From Bacteroidota bacterium (lineage in GTDB: Bacteria; Bacteroidota; Bacteroidia; Bacteroidales; Bacteroidaceae), in NCBI GenBank assembly GCA_023415545.1, contig JAEZKJ010000080.1, forward strand, positions 1-13,258: a DNA stretch of 13,258 nt. The letters are read 5' to 3'. How positions within the stretch are numbered: position 1 is the first letter of the stretch; every line of letters starts with the position of its first letter. Below, one piece after another: positions 1-7,811 of the stretch. The translations under genes were made by a program, and so were the position numbers. The notes under the pieces were generated by a model that saw only the letters and a program-made list of their open reading frames with translations, searched no databases and had not been told where the DNA came from.

Positions 1-1112
1 CCATCTTTCAACTTAAAGTTATTGAAATCGGCTTTATCAATAGTTTGAACCTCATATTCCTTACCATTCTGACGTATTATAGTAATGCTATTAGTATAAG
101 CGGCTTGAGCGAAACCTCCTGCATAATCAAGCAATTTCTTTAAACTCTCACCATCTTTTATCTCGAAAAACATTGGTCGTTTAACTTTACCTTTAATGTT
201 TACAAGATTAGAATATGTAGGAACTAAAATAACGTCACCATCTTCAAGACGAATATCACTTTTTCTATTTCCGTTTATTAAGAAATCATAAACGTCAATA
301 GAAGATATTGTTTGATTATTTCGAACTACTTTAATATTGCGTAGTGTTCCTTGTTCATTAATACCTCCAGCTTTATAAAGTGAGTGGAAAACTGTAGAAA
401 ATGAACTTACCTCGTATGTACCGGGACGATGAACTTCTCCCAAAACATTGATCTGGATACTGCGAACTTGGCCAAGCGAGAGGCGTATGTCGGAACGTGA
501 GCCATCAGTGCCTAATCCGGCATATATAGAAGATAATTTTTTCTTTAAAAAATCATTTGCATCATCTATTGTCATTCCACTTAAATAGAGTGGACCTAAT
601 ACATCGACATTAATGCTACCTTCAGGTGATATAATGCTACGCATAGTAGTTTGGTTGGCACCGAAAATATCAATGATAACTTCATCACCAGGTCCAAGTT
701 GATAGTTACGCGGAGTAGCTAAGTTCTCATTTGGCTTGAAATTAAGGTTTTTATTACTAAAAACATCTTGTCCATAGACTTTAGTGGAACTTTCAACAAT
801 ATCATCAATACTTTTATTAGTACTATCTTCATCGTTTATATCCCTTCTTGATGTAGTATGCAATCGGTTACCTGTATCTCTAGAAAACTCTTGAGTAGGA
901 GCTGCATCATACATCTTTTTTACTCGTTCAGCTTGTGCTCTAGTTACACCTCTTAATAATAGTTCTTCAGCTAATATCTTTTGATTTTTACCCGACTTCA
1001 ATCCTTTTTGTACATATTCAAGTACCTGAGAATCAGTCATAGTACTTTGAGCAAAAGATACATTGATAGATATAAAGAGAAGTATAAAACAGGTGATAAT
1101 CCTTTTTATCAT
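1..1112 (-). CDS. Polysaccharide export protein with Poly_export and SLBB domains (N-terminal 370 residues, cut by window edge)
   Basis: I translated this gene by hand. It starts at the ATG at 1112 and stays open to the left edge, so the C-terminus is missing. Residues 1-21 are a Sec signal peptide (MIKR, a hydrophobic run, then SFA before Q22). There is no lipobox cysteine at the cleavage site, unlike the lipoprotein Wza. Residues 27-68 are a charged helical stretch containing the RGVTRAQAERVKKMY segment seen in Bacteroidetes members of the family. A polar linker follows, then a Poly_export domain at about 132-215 (NYQLGPGDEVIIDIFG). One SLBB domain starts near 219 (NVLGEVHRPGTYEV) and a second near 302 (NIKGKVKRPMFFEI). 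Proteins of this family form the outer-membrane/periplasmic channel for capsule or exopolysaccharide export. More SLBB repeats probably lie beyond the edge. The gene has its own promoter and is separated from pgk by a terminator, so it likely opens a surface-polysaccharide operon to the left. Confidence 0.9.
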   Translation of the reverse strand, partial: MIKRIITCFILLFISINVSFAQSTMTDSQVLEYVQKGLKSGKNQKILAEELLLRGVTRAQAERVKKMYDAAPTQEFSRDTGNRLHTTSRRDINDEDSTNKSIDDIVESSTKVYGQDVFSNKNLNFKPNENLATPRNYQLGPGDEVIIDIFGANQTTMRSIISPEGSINVDVLGPLYLSGMTIDDANDFLKKKLSSIYAGLGTDGSRSDIRLSLGQVRSIQINVLGEVHRPGTYEVSSFSTVFHSLYKAGGINEQGTLRNIKVVRNNQTISSIDVYDFLINGNRKSDIRLEDGDVILVPTYSNLVNIKGKVKRPMFFEIKDGESLKKLLDYAGGFAQAAYTNSITIIRQNGKEYEVQTIDKADFNNFKLKD

Positions 1113-1140
1113 GTTATTAGTGTGTGTTGGTTAATATTTT

Positions 1141-1158
1141 ACTTTGTAGTGACAAAGT
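1141..1158. repeat. Short inverted repeat over the -7 element and start site
   Basis: ACTTTGT (1141-1147) and ACAAAGT (1152-1158) form a perfect 7-bp inverted repeat around a 4-nt spacer. It covers most of the -7 element and the predicted start site of the polysaccharide export gene. It could be an operator half-site pair or a hairpin at the very 5' end of the transcript, or it may be chance in A/T-rich DNA. Confidence 0.4.
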
Positions 1159-1183
1159 TATATTATTAGTCCTATTATTCAAA
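1153..1183 (-). promoter_or_regulatory. Bacteroidetes-type promoter for the polysaccharide export gene
   Basis: On the minus strand a -7 element TAACTTTG (1160-1153) matches TAnnTTTG exactly. A -33 TTTG (1183-1180) lies 19 nt upstream, the expected spacing for the Bacteroides primary sigma factor. Transcription would start near 1146, giving a leader of about 35 nt before the ATG at 1112. This is the best-matched promoter in the window. Confidence 0.65.
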
Positions 1184-1238
1184 AATTATATTATTAATAT
1201 TAAAAATAAATGTATAAATAGATAAATAGGATAAAACG

Positions 1239-1275
1239 AAAAAAGGCTTACTAACGAAAGTTAGTGAGCCTTTTT
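1239..1275 (-). terminator. Rho-independent terminator after pgk
   Basis: An 11-bp stem (1245-1255 with 1260-1270, one mismatch on the minus-strand RNA) around a 4-nt loop is flanked by A6 (1239-1244) and T5 (1271-1275). Read on the minus strand it begins 25 nt after the pgk stop codon and ends in TTTTTTCGTTTT. It separates pgk from the polysaccharide export gene. On the plus strand the stem is complete with a U-G wobble and a GAAA tetraloop, but no plus-strand gene enters it. Confidence 0.85.
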
Positions 1276-1300
1276 GTATAGTAATTAGTAAAAATAGTTA

Positions 1301-2557
1301 TTATTTTTCGCCTGTAATAGCAGCTACACCTGGTAAAACTTTTCCTTCAATTGCTTCAAGAAGAGCACCACCACCTGTAGAGATATACGAAACTTTATCA
1401 GCCATGCCGAACTTGTTGATACAAGCGACTGAGTCACCACCACCAATAAGTGAGAAAGCACCGTCAGCAGTAGCATCAGCAATAGCTTCAGCGATTACTT
1501 TTGAACCACCTGCAAAATTGTCGAATTCGAACACGCCGGCAGGACCATTCCAAAGAATTGTTTTAGCTCCTTTAATAGCATTTCTAAAATCTTCACGAGT
1601 CTTAGGACCAGCATCCATACCCATCCATCCTTCAGGGATGTTTGAATCTTGGCATACTTGAGTCTCTGCATCATTTGAGAATTCATTAGCAGCAATACAG
1701 TCACAACCAAGAACAAGGTTAACACCTTTAGCTTTAGCTTGTTCTATGATTTCAAGAGCAAGGTCAAGTTTATCATCTTCAACAAGTGAATTACCGATGT
1801 TTCCACCTTGAGCTTTAGCAAAAGTGAATGCCATACCACCACAAAGGATAAGGTTATCAACTTTATCCATAAGGTTTTCGATGATACCTATTTTAGTAGA
1901 TACTTTTGAACCACCCATGATAGCAGTGAAAGGACGTTTGATATCTTTCATTACGCTGTCAACAGCTTTAACCTCTTTCTCCATTAAGTAACCAAGCATC
2001 TTATCATCAGCATCGAAATAATCAGCGATGATAGCAGTAGAAGCATGTTTACGGTGAGCAGTACCGAATGCATCGTTAACATAGCAGTCAGCATAAGAAG
2101 CTAAATGTTTAGCAAACTCTTTTTGTGCAGGTTTCAAAGCAGCTTTTGCAGCAGCTTTTTCTTCGTCAGAAGCAAATTCACCACGTGGTTTACCCTCTTC
2201 TTCAGGATAGAAACGAAGATTTTCCAATAAAAGAACTTCTCCTGGTTTAAGGTTAGCAGCAGCTTCGTCAGCTTTCATACAATCAGGAGCAAACTTAACA
2301 GGTACACCAAGTTTTTCTGCAACAGCATCAACAATCTGACCTAGAGAGTATTTCATATCTGGGTTCTTTTTTGGTTTACCCATGTGAGACATGATAATTA
2401 CACTACCGCCATCAGCAAGAATTTTCTTTAATGTAGGAAGAGCCCCACGAATACGAGTATCATCTGTTATCTTACCATTTTCATCCAATGGCACATTGAA
2501 GTCCACACGGACAATTGCCTTTTTACCGGCAAAGTTGTAATTGTCAATAGTTTGCAT
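1301..2557 (-). CDS. pgk: Phosphoglycerate kinase
   Basis: This cytosolic glycolytic enzyme transfers the acyl phosphate of 1,3-bisphosphoglycerate to ADP, giving 3-phosphoglycerate and ATP. The 418-residue length is normal for the family. The N-terminal substrate domain has the RVDFNVP signature (17-23; D19 and N21), the catalytic-arginine segment DDTRIRGALPT (R35), SHMGKPK (H58), and NDAFGTAHRKHAS, the usual phosphoglycerate-binding loop. The C-terminal nucleotide domain has GGSKVSTKI, LWNGPAGVFE, GGGDSV (372-377) and STGGGA (393-398). The ATG at 2557 gives the canonical N-terminus. A TAnnTTTG promoter element lies 47 nt upstream and a terminator lies just downstream, so pgk appears to be monocistronic. 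Its base composition is less A/T-rich than the regulator gene further right. I see nothing unusual in the protein. Confidence 0.98.
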   Translation of the reverse strand: MQTIDNYNFAGKKAIVRVDFNVPLDENGKITDDTRIRGALPTLKKILADGGSVIIMSHMGKPKKNPDMKYSLGQIVDAVAEKLGVPVKFAPDCMKADEAAANLKPGEVLLLENLRFYPEEEGKPRGEFASDEEKAAAKAALKPAQKEFAKHLASYADCYVNDAFGTAHRKHASTAIIADYFDADDKMLGYLMEKEVKAVDSVMKDIKRPFTAIMGGSKVSTKIGIIENLMDKVDNLILCGGMAFTFAKAQGGNIGNSLVEDDKLDLALEIIEQAKAKGVNLVLGCDCIAANEFSNDAETQVCQDSNIPEGWMGMDAGPKTREDFRNAIKGAKTILWNGPAGVFEFDNFAGGSKVIAEAIADATADGAFSLIGGGDSVACINKFGMADKVSYISTGGGALLEAIEGKVLPGVAAITGEK

Positions 2558-2603
2558 AATCTCTTGATTTAATTTATATAATATATTTATTTTTTTCTTT
2601 TTG

Positions 2604-2632
2604 CAAAGTTAGTAATATTTTCATTTAAATAA
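2604..2632 (-). promoter_or_regulatory. Probable pgk promoter
   Basis: In the 89-bp gap between uvrA and pgk the minus strand carries TAACTTTG (2611-2604), an exact match to the Bacteroides -7 consensus TAnnTTTG. About 18 nt upstream is TTTA, one mismatch from the -33 TTTG. The predicted start near 2597 gives a leader of about 40 nt. This suggests pgk is transcribed independently of uvrA. I see no convincing hairpin terminator for uvrA in the gap. Confidence 0.55.
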
Positions 2633-2646
2633 ATGTTGCTAATATT

Positions 2647-5418
2647 TTATTTTAGCTTATCAACAAGAAAACGACCCGTATACGATTCTTTACATTTTGC
2701 AACCTCTTCTGGAGTACCTGTACATACCACATTACCACCATCTTTTCCTCCCTCAGGCCCTAAGTCTATAATATAGTCGGCGCATTTTATTATCTCCATG
2801 TTATGTTCGATGATAACAATAGTATGTCCTCTTTCTATCAACGCATCTAAAGCAGCCATAAGTTTTTTTATGTCATGAAAGTGTAGACCTGTTGTTGGTT
2901 CGTCAAACACAAATATTGTTGGTTCACTCTTTTCAAGACTAAGGAAATATGCCAACTTAACGCGTTGGTTCTCACCTCCTGAAAGGGTAGAGGAGGGTTG
3001 TCCTAATTTTATATATCCCAATCCAACTTGTTGAAGAGGAAGAAGTTTCTTTATTATCTTTCTCTGATTATGTTCTGTAAAGAACTCTACAGCTTGGTTG
3101 ACAGTCATTTCAAGTATATCATAAATATTTTTATCCTTATACTTGATCTCTAAAGTATCACTCTTAAAACGTTTACCATGGCAGGATTCGCATTCCAATA
3201 CTAAATCAGCCATAAACTGCATCTCCACAGTCACAGTACCTTCGCCTTTACACTCCTCACATCGTCCACCTTCAGTGTTGAAAGAGAAATAACCGGCACT
3301 ATATCCCATCTGTTTTGCAAGAGGTTGTTCGGAATAAAGTTTTCTAATTTCATCGTAAGCTTTAACATACGTAGCAGGATTGCTTCTCGATGATTTGCCA
3401 ATAGGGTTTTGGTCAACAAACTCTATATCCTTAATCAATTTAGTATCACCTTCTAATGATATGAACTCCCCTGGGCGATCACTTACATCACTATATTCAC
3501 GTTTTAATGCTTTATAAAATATATCTCTTACTAAAGTACTCTTTCCAGAACCACTAACTCCGGTTACAACAGTCATAACATTAAGAGGGAACTTTACATC
3601 GATCCCTTTAAGATTATTTTCACGTGCACCTTTTATTTCGATGAAATTATTCCAACGTCGATGTGAAAGAGGTAAATCTATCTTTTCTTCGCCCAAAAGA
3701 TATTTCACTGTATAACTATTGCTACCTTTTTGAAGGTCCTTCATATCTCCTTCATATACTACCTCACCTCCATGTCTTCCTGCATTAGGCCCTATGTCAA
3801 TAATATAGTCGGCAGCACGGATTATTTCCTCATCATGCTCAACTACCACTACTGTGTTACCTAGCTGTTGCAGTTGTCGTAAAACCTTAATCAATTTATC
3901 TGTATCTCGGCTATGTAAACCAATACTTGGTTCATCGAGTATATAGAGAGAGCCCACAAGACTACTACCAACCGATGTAGCAAGATTAATTCGTTGGCTT
4001 TCACCACCCGAAAGAGAATTGCTTAGACGATTTAAAGTAAGATAACTTAAACCAACATCAACAAGGAAGTTTAGTCGATTATTAATCTCAACCAAAATTC
4101 GTTGAGCAACTTTTGTGTCGTGTTGATCAAGATTTAAATTTTCGAAGAAATTTTTTAAATCTTGTATTGGCATATCAACAAGTTCCGAAATAGCTTTTCC
4201 ACTTACCTTAACATAACTAGCTTCTTTTTTAAGTCTAGTTCCATTACAAGTAGGGCAAGTCGTTTTGCCTCTATATCGTGCAAGCATTACTCTGTATTGA
4301 ATCTTATATTGATTCTCTTCAAGCATTTTAAAGAAAGAATCTATACATGTTTTCTCTCTTGGCCCATGCCATAAATAATCTTTTTGTTCTTGAGTAAGTT
4401 CATAGTATGGAGTGAAAATAGGGAAATCATGTTTTCTAGCTTCATGAATAAACTCAGTCAGCCATTCTCCCATTTTTTCGCCTCTCCAACATACTACTGC
4501 ACCATCGTAAACACTAAGTGCTCTATTTGGAATTACCAGATGTTCGTCAATTCCTATTATCTTTCCAAATCCTTCGCATGTAGGGCATGCACCAATGGGT
4601 GAATTGAATGAAAACATCTGATCGGTAGGTTCTTCAAAAGTGATACCATCCGCTTCAAATTTTGTGCTGAATTCATGGATCTTTGTTTTGTTGTTCTCAA
4701 GATAAAAACGTAGATAGCATGTTCCATCACCTTCAAACATCGCTGTTTCGGACGAGTCACTTAATCTACTAACAAATGATTTAGTTGTGTCAACTGTTAA
4801 ACGATCTATTAGTAGGTACACTGTATCATTTTCCGAGTATTTATACTCTTCCATTCTTATTATCTCTCCATTTACCTCAACTCGAGTAAACCCTTGCTTT
4901 AAGTCAGCTTCAATCTGTTCTTCAAAAGTTCTTCCATCATGTGGAATTATTAGAGAAAGAATAGTAAAACGTGTTCCTTGAGGATATTCATTAGCACAAT
5001 TTACAATATCTTCTACTGAGTGTTTTTTTACAATTTCCCCACTTATTGGAGAATAAGTTTTACCAATCTTAGCATAAAGAAGTCGTAAATATTCATATAT
5101 CTCTGTTGATGTGCCAACAGTAGAACGAGGATTGCGGCTATTTACTTTCTGTTCTATAGCGATAGCAGGAGGAATACCTTTTATAAAGTCGCACTCAGGT
5201 TTGCTCATCCTTCCCAAAAATTGTCGCGCATAACTAGAGAGGCTTTCAACATACCTTCTCTGTCCTTCGGCATATAAAGTATCAAAAGCAAGAGATGATT
5301 TACCGGAACCAGATAGACCTGTTACTACAACAAGCTTATTACGAGGTATATCAACATCAATATTTTTAAGGTTGTTTACCTTAGCTCCTTTAATAGATAT
5401 ATATTTTGAATCGGACAT
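2647..5418 (-). CDS. uvrA: Excinuclease ABC subunit A
   Basis: This is the damage-recognition ATPase of nucleotide excision repair, which acts as a dimer with UvrB on DNA. I start it at the ATG at 5418 (MSDSKYISIKGA), giving 923 residues. An in-frame TTG at 5445 would add nine residues but lies inside the promoter -7 element. Visible parts are Walker A1 GLSGSGKS (34-41), the UvrB-binding and insertion region that follows, CxxC pairs at C278/C281 and C388/C391, and ABC signature I LSGGESQR (469) with Walker B LYILDEPSIGLH. Then come Walker A2 GVSGSGKS (620-627), a zinc finger C720/C723/C743/C746 with a 19-residue gap, and signature II LSGGENQR (812) with FVFDEPTTGLH. Both ATPase sites and the C-terminal zinc finger look intact. 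The segment GKTYSPISGE has no cysteines. It stands alone, divergent from the GHL10 gene. Confidence 0.97.
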   Translation of the reverse strand: MSDSKYISIKGAKVNNLKNIDVDIPRNKLVVVTGLSGSGKSSLAFDTLYAEGQRRYVESLSSYARQFLGRMSKPECDFIKGIPPAIAIEQKVNSRNPRSTVGTSTEIYEYLRLLYAKIGKTYSPISGEIVKKHSVEDIVNCANEYPQGTRFTILSLIIPHDGRTFEEQIEADLKQGFTRVEVNGEIIRMEEYKYSENDTVYLLIDRLTVDTTKSFVSRLSDSSETAMFEGDGTCYLRFYLENNKTKIHEFSTKFEADGITFEEPTDQMFSFNSPIGACPTCEGFGKIIGIDEHLVIPNRALSVYDGAVVCWRGEKMGEWLTEFIHEARKHDFPIFTPYYELTQEQKDYLWHGPREKTCIDSFFKMLEENQYKIQYRVMLARYRGKTTCPTCNGTRLKKEASYVKVSGKAISELVDMPIQDLKNFFENLNLDQHDTKVAQRILVEINNRLNFLVDVGLSYLTLNRLSNSLSGGESQRINLATSVGSSLVGSLYILDEPSIGLHSRDTDKLIKVLRQLQQLGNTVVVVEHDEEIIRAADYIIDIGPNAGRHGGEVVYEGDMKDLQKGSNSYTVKYLLGEEKIDLPLSHRRWNNFIEIKGARENNLKGIDVKFPLNVMTVVTGVSGSGKSTLVRDIFYKALKREYSDVSDRPGEFISLEGDTKLIKDIEFVDQNPIGKSSRSNPATYVKAYDEIRKLYSEQPLAKQMGYSAGYFSFNTEGGRCEECKGEGTVTVEMQFMADLVLECESCHGKRFKSDTLEIKYKDKNIYDILEMTVNQAVEFFTEHNQRKIIKKLLPLQQVGLGYIKLGQPSSTLSGGENQRVKLAYFLSLEKSEPTIFVFDEPTTGLHFHDIKKLMAALDALIERGHTIVIIEHNMEIIKCADYIIDLGPEGGKDGGNVVCTGTPEEVAKCKESYTGRFLVDKLK

Positions 5419-5442
5419 TCTAAAGCTGTTTAAATTAATTCG

Positions 5443-5450
5443 CAAAGATA
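5443..5450 (-). promoter_or_regulatory. Probable uvrA promoter -7 element
   Basis: The minus strand reads TATCTTTG (5450-5443), an exact TAnnTTTG match 25 nt before the uvrA ATG at 5418. Transcription would begin near 5436. No good TTTG is present at the -33 distance, so only the -7 half is supported. Its position excludes the in-frame upstream TTG at 5445 as the translation start. Confidence 0.5.
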
Positions 5451-5539
5451 ACTATAACTTTTCTTTTCTATTCATTAACTCTATCTAATAATCTTATTTT
5501 TATCTTTATTGATAGGGATTATATTGATTTTACTTTTAT

Positions 5540-5547
5540 TATATTTG
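5540..5547 (+). promoter_or_regulatory. Probable promoter -7 element of the GHL10 gene
   Basis: TATATTTG at 5540-5547 matches TAnnTTTG on the plus strand. It lies 18 nt before the ATG at 5565 and 27 nt before the ATG at 5574. A start site near 5553 would leave only about 11 nt of leader for the first ATG and about 20 nt for the second. The -33 region (around 5517-5520, GATT) is weak. Confidence 0.45.
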
Positions 5548-5564
5548 TATTTCAAAAAATAAGA

Positions 5565-7070
5565 ATGATACAAATGAAAGTAAAGAGACTATTTCTACTA
5601 TTATCACTGGCTATAAGTACAATTATTAATGCGCAAGAATTTATTCCAAAACATGAGTTCCGTGGAGCATGGATACAGTGTGTAAATGGCCAGTTCCAAG
5701 GAATGGCTTCAGAAGAGATGCAAAAAGTATTAATAAGCCAGCTTGACAATCTAAAAGCAGCCGGTATTAATGCGATAATATTTCAAGTAAGAGCTGAAGC
5801 TGATGCTCTTTATAACTCTTCATTCGAGCCATGGAGCCGTTATCTAACAGGTGTTCAAGGCAAGCAACCATCTCCTTATTGGGATCCTATGCAGTTTATG
5901 ATTGATGAATGTCATAAAAGATGTATGGAGTTCCATGCCTGGATAAACCCATATCGTGCAAAAACTAAAGGTACAACAGCTCTATCTCCAATTCATCCTT
6001 ATAAAAAGAATCCAGAGCTGTTTATAAAGTATGGAGATCAACTTTTCTTTGACCCGGGATATCCTGAAAACAGAAAATATATTTGTAAGATAGTTAAAGA
6101 TATTGTTAGCCGTTACGATGTTGATGCTATACATATGGACGACTATTTTTATCCATATCCTGTTCCGGGAGAGGTAATAAACGATGATGTAAGTTTTGCT
6201 AGATATGGTAGAGGCTATGCTGATAGAGGTGATTGGCGTCGTGATAATGTAAATATGTTGATAAAAGATATTCACGAAACAGTAAGAAGTTGTAAACCTT
6301 GGGTTAAATTTGGAGTCTCTCCTTTTGGCATTTATCGTAATAAAAAAAGCAATGAAATCGGAAGTGATACAAATGGTCTTCAAAATTATGACGACCTTTA
6401 CGCCGATGTACTTATGTGGGTAAATAATGGTTGGGTAGATTATAACATACCACAGATATATTGGGAAATTGGGCATAAAGCCGCTGATTATGATAATCTT
6501 ATTCGTTGGTGGGCAAAATATTCAGCCGCTCGTCCTTTATATATTGGACAAGATGTATTGCGTACAGTTGGAAAAGCTGATTTGAATAATCCAAATATTC
6601 ATCAGATGGATGCTAAAATGAAACTTCAACGCTCACTTCCTACTGTTCAGGGAAGTTGTCAATGGTATGCTGCTGCTGTTGTCGAAAATGCAGGTAATTA
6701 TCGTAATATGTTGATTAATAATTATCATAAATATATAGCTATTCCTCCAACGTCTCCTTTTATTGATAATAAGGCACCTTCAAAAGTTAAGAAAACAAAG
6801 GTTGTTTGGACTAGTGACGGTCCCGTTCTATTTTGGCAAGCTCCTAAAGCAAAGCATGAGATGGATAAGGCTGTAAGGTATGTTGTATATAGATTCGATA
6901 ATGATGAAAAGATTGAATTAAATCGCCCTTCAAAAATTGTTGCAATAACAAATAATACTTTCTTTAACCTCCCATATGATGGTGGAAAGAAAAAATATAA
7001 ATATGTAGTTACTGCTTTAGACCGACTACATAATGAGTCAAAAGGTGTGAAAAAAAGCGTAAAGCTTTAA
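5565..7070 (+). CDS. Secreted glycosyl hydrolase-like family 10 (GHL10) protein with C-terminal Fn3-like domain
   Basis: The 501-residue protein opens with a signal peptide (MKVKRLFLLLSLAISTIINA, then QE), so it is exported and probably periplasmic, with no lipobox. The GHL10 (former DUF187/YngK) TIM-barrel domain begins at about residue 30 with EFRGAWIQCVN. It includes INAIIFQVRAEADA, AWINPYR (W126), the acidic motif HMDDYFYPYP (D192/D193), GVSPFGIYRNK and VDYNIPQIYWEIGH. From about residue 395 a beta-rich tail (VLFWQAPKA, RYVVYRFD, YKYVVTALDRLHNES) looks like a fibronectin type III domain. A studied relative is E. coli DigH (YddW), which cleaves peptidoglycan glycan strands stripped of stem peptides. 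A cell-wall role here is an inference, and another glycan is possible. The start could be the ATG at 5565 or at 5574. The second gives a more usual signal peptide. It has its own promoter and terminator and converges on the chrA genes. Confidence 0.88.
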   Translation: MIQMKVKRLFLLLSLAISTIINAQEFIPKHEFRGAWIQCVNGQFQGMASEEMQKVLISQLDNLKAAGINAIIFQVRAEADALYNSSFEPWSRYLTGVQGKQPSPYWDPMQFMIDECHKRCMEFHAWINPYRAKTKGTTALSPIHPYKKNPELFIKYGDQLFFDPGYPENRKYICKIVKDIVSRYDVDAIHMDDYFYPYPVPGEVINDDVSFARYGRGYADRGDWRRDNVNMLIKDIHETVRSCKPWVKFGVSPFGIYRNKKSNEIGSDTNGLQNYDDLYADVLMWVNNGWVDYNIPQIYWEIGHKAADYDNLIRWWAKYSAARPLYIGQDVLRTVGKADLNNPNIHQMDAKMKLQRSLPTVQGSCQWYAAAVVENAGNYRNMLINNYHKYIAIPPTSPFIDNKAPSKVKKTKVVWTSDGPVLFWQAPKAKHEMDKAVRYVVYRFDNDEKIELNRPSKIVAITNNTFFNLPYDGGKKKYKYVVTALDRLHNESKGVKKSVKL

Positions 7071-7090
7071 ACATTAAATCTATATAATAA

Positions 7091-7140
7091 TTAATGGGTT
7101 CAATCATTTAATATAATATGATTGTTCCCATTAACTTTTT
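7091..7140 (+). terminator. Hairpin terminator after the GHL10 gene
   Basis: The outer stem TTAATGGG (7091-7098) pairs with CCCATTAA (7127-7134). After a symmetrical TT/TT internal loop, the inner stem CAATCAT (7101-7107) pairs with ATGATTG (7118-7124). CTTTTT follows (7135-7140). It begins 20 nt after the stop codon. The stem is symmetrical, so it may also help stop the convergent chrA transcript, although the minus-strand tail (TTATTATA) is a poor U-tract. The remaining stretch to 7238 shows no other convincing signal. Confidence 0.8.
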
Positions 7141-7238
7141 AATATCCTTAAATGAAATAGATATTAAGCATAGCGAAATAGCCTTTTCACATCATGGATC
7201 AGATAAATTACGATAATTTTACATCAATTTATTGAACA

Positions 7239-7811
7239 CTAATAAATTAATGCTCCTATTATTCCACAAATAATTATTGTTGTAATAGGATTTGCTTTGT
7301 ACTTATATGTAGCAACAAAGGCACTTATAAAGATTATGATGCTTGCTATAAATTGAAATCTATCGTCAGTGAATGAACCGAAGTTTTCAGCATTCATCAA
7401 AACAAGTGCTGCCGAAGCCAACAAACCAACTACTCCAGGTCGTAACCCTTGAAAAATTGAGACTACTACAGGATGTTTTTGGAACTTTAAAAAGAATTTA
7501 CTTATTAAGATCATTAATATTAATGATGGAAGAACCACAGCAAAAGTGGCAGTTATAGAACCTAGGATTCCAAAAATGTGTGAGTATCCATCATTTATTA
7601 CAGAGGTATATCCAACATATGTAGCCGAATTTATTCCAATAGGACCAGGTGTCATCTGACTTATGGCAACAATATCAGTGAATTCACTTGAACTAATCCA
7701 ATTGTATTTTGTCACCACTTCATTTTGAATAAGAGATAGCATAGCATATCCCCCTCCAAAGCCAAAAAGACCAATTTTAAAGAATGTGTAGAAAAGAGAT
7801 AGGAATATCAT
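7239..7811 (-). CDS. chrA: Short chromate transporter (CHR) family membrane protein, second of a pair
   Basis: This 190-residue integral membrane protein belongs to the short-chain CHR family (Pfam Chromate_transp). The N-terminus has the family signature FFKIGLFGFGGGYAML followed by SLIQNEVV. AISQMTPGPIGINSATYVGY carries the conserved PGP loop. Several hydrophobic segments follow (for example ATFAVVLPSLILMILIS and GLLASAALVLM), ending in a hydrophobic helix at the C-terminus. In short CHR systems two half-size homologues encoded side by side act together, as reported for the B. subtilis pair, and export chromate in some hosts. The true substrate in an anaerobic Bacteroidales cell is unknown. 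Its ATG overlaps the stop codon of the upstream paralogue in an ATGA (7811-7808), which indicates translational coupling and matched expression. The stop is TAG at 7239. Confidence 0.9.
   Translation of the reverse strand: MIFLSLFYTFFKIGLFGFGGGYAMLSLIQNEVVTKYNWISSSEFTDIVAISQMTPGPIGINSATYVGYTSVINDGYSHIFGILGSITATFAVVLPSLILMILISKFFLKFQKHPVVVSIFQGLRPGVVGLLASAALVLMNAENFGSFTDDRFQFIASIIIFISAFVATYKYKANPITTIIICGIIGALIY

Noticed and set aside
1113..1300. Possible invertible (phase-variable) capsule promoter
   Set aside because: Bacteroides invertible promoters are flanked by longer inverted repeats, usually near an invertase. The only repeats here are the 7-bp pair inside the promoter and the pgk terminator hairpin, and no recombinase gene is in the window.
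5982..6476. 164-codon open frame on the minus strand
   Set aside because: It lies wholly inside the GHL10 gene on the opposite strand, its Ile/Tyr-rich translation resembles no protein family, and it has no promoter or start signal. It is an antisense shadow of A/T-rich coding DNA.
7141..7238. Small RNA or terminator in the convergent gap before the chrA stop
   Set aside because: Only weak short palindromes are present (AAATTA/TAATTT near 7206-7220, AATATC/GATATT at 7141-7167), with no G/C-rich stem or T-tract. This is not enough to call a feature.
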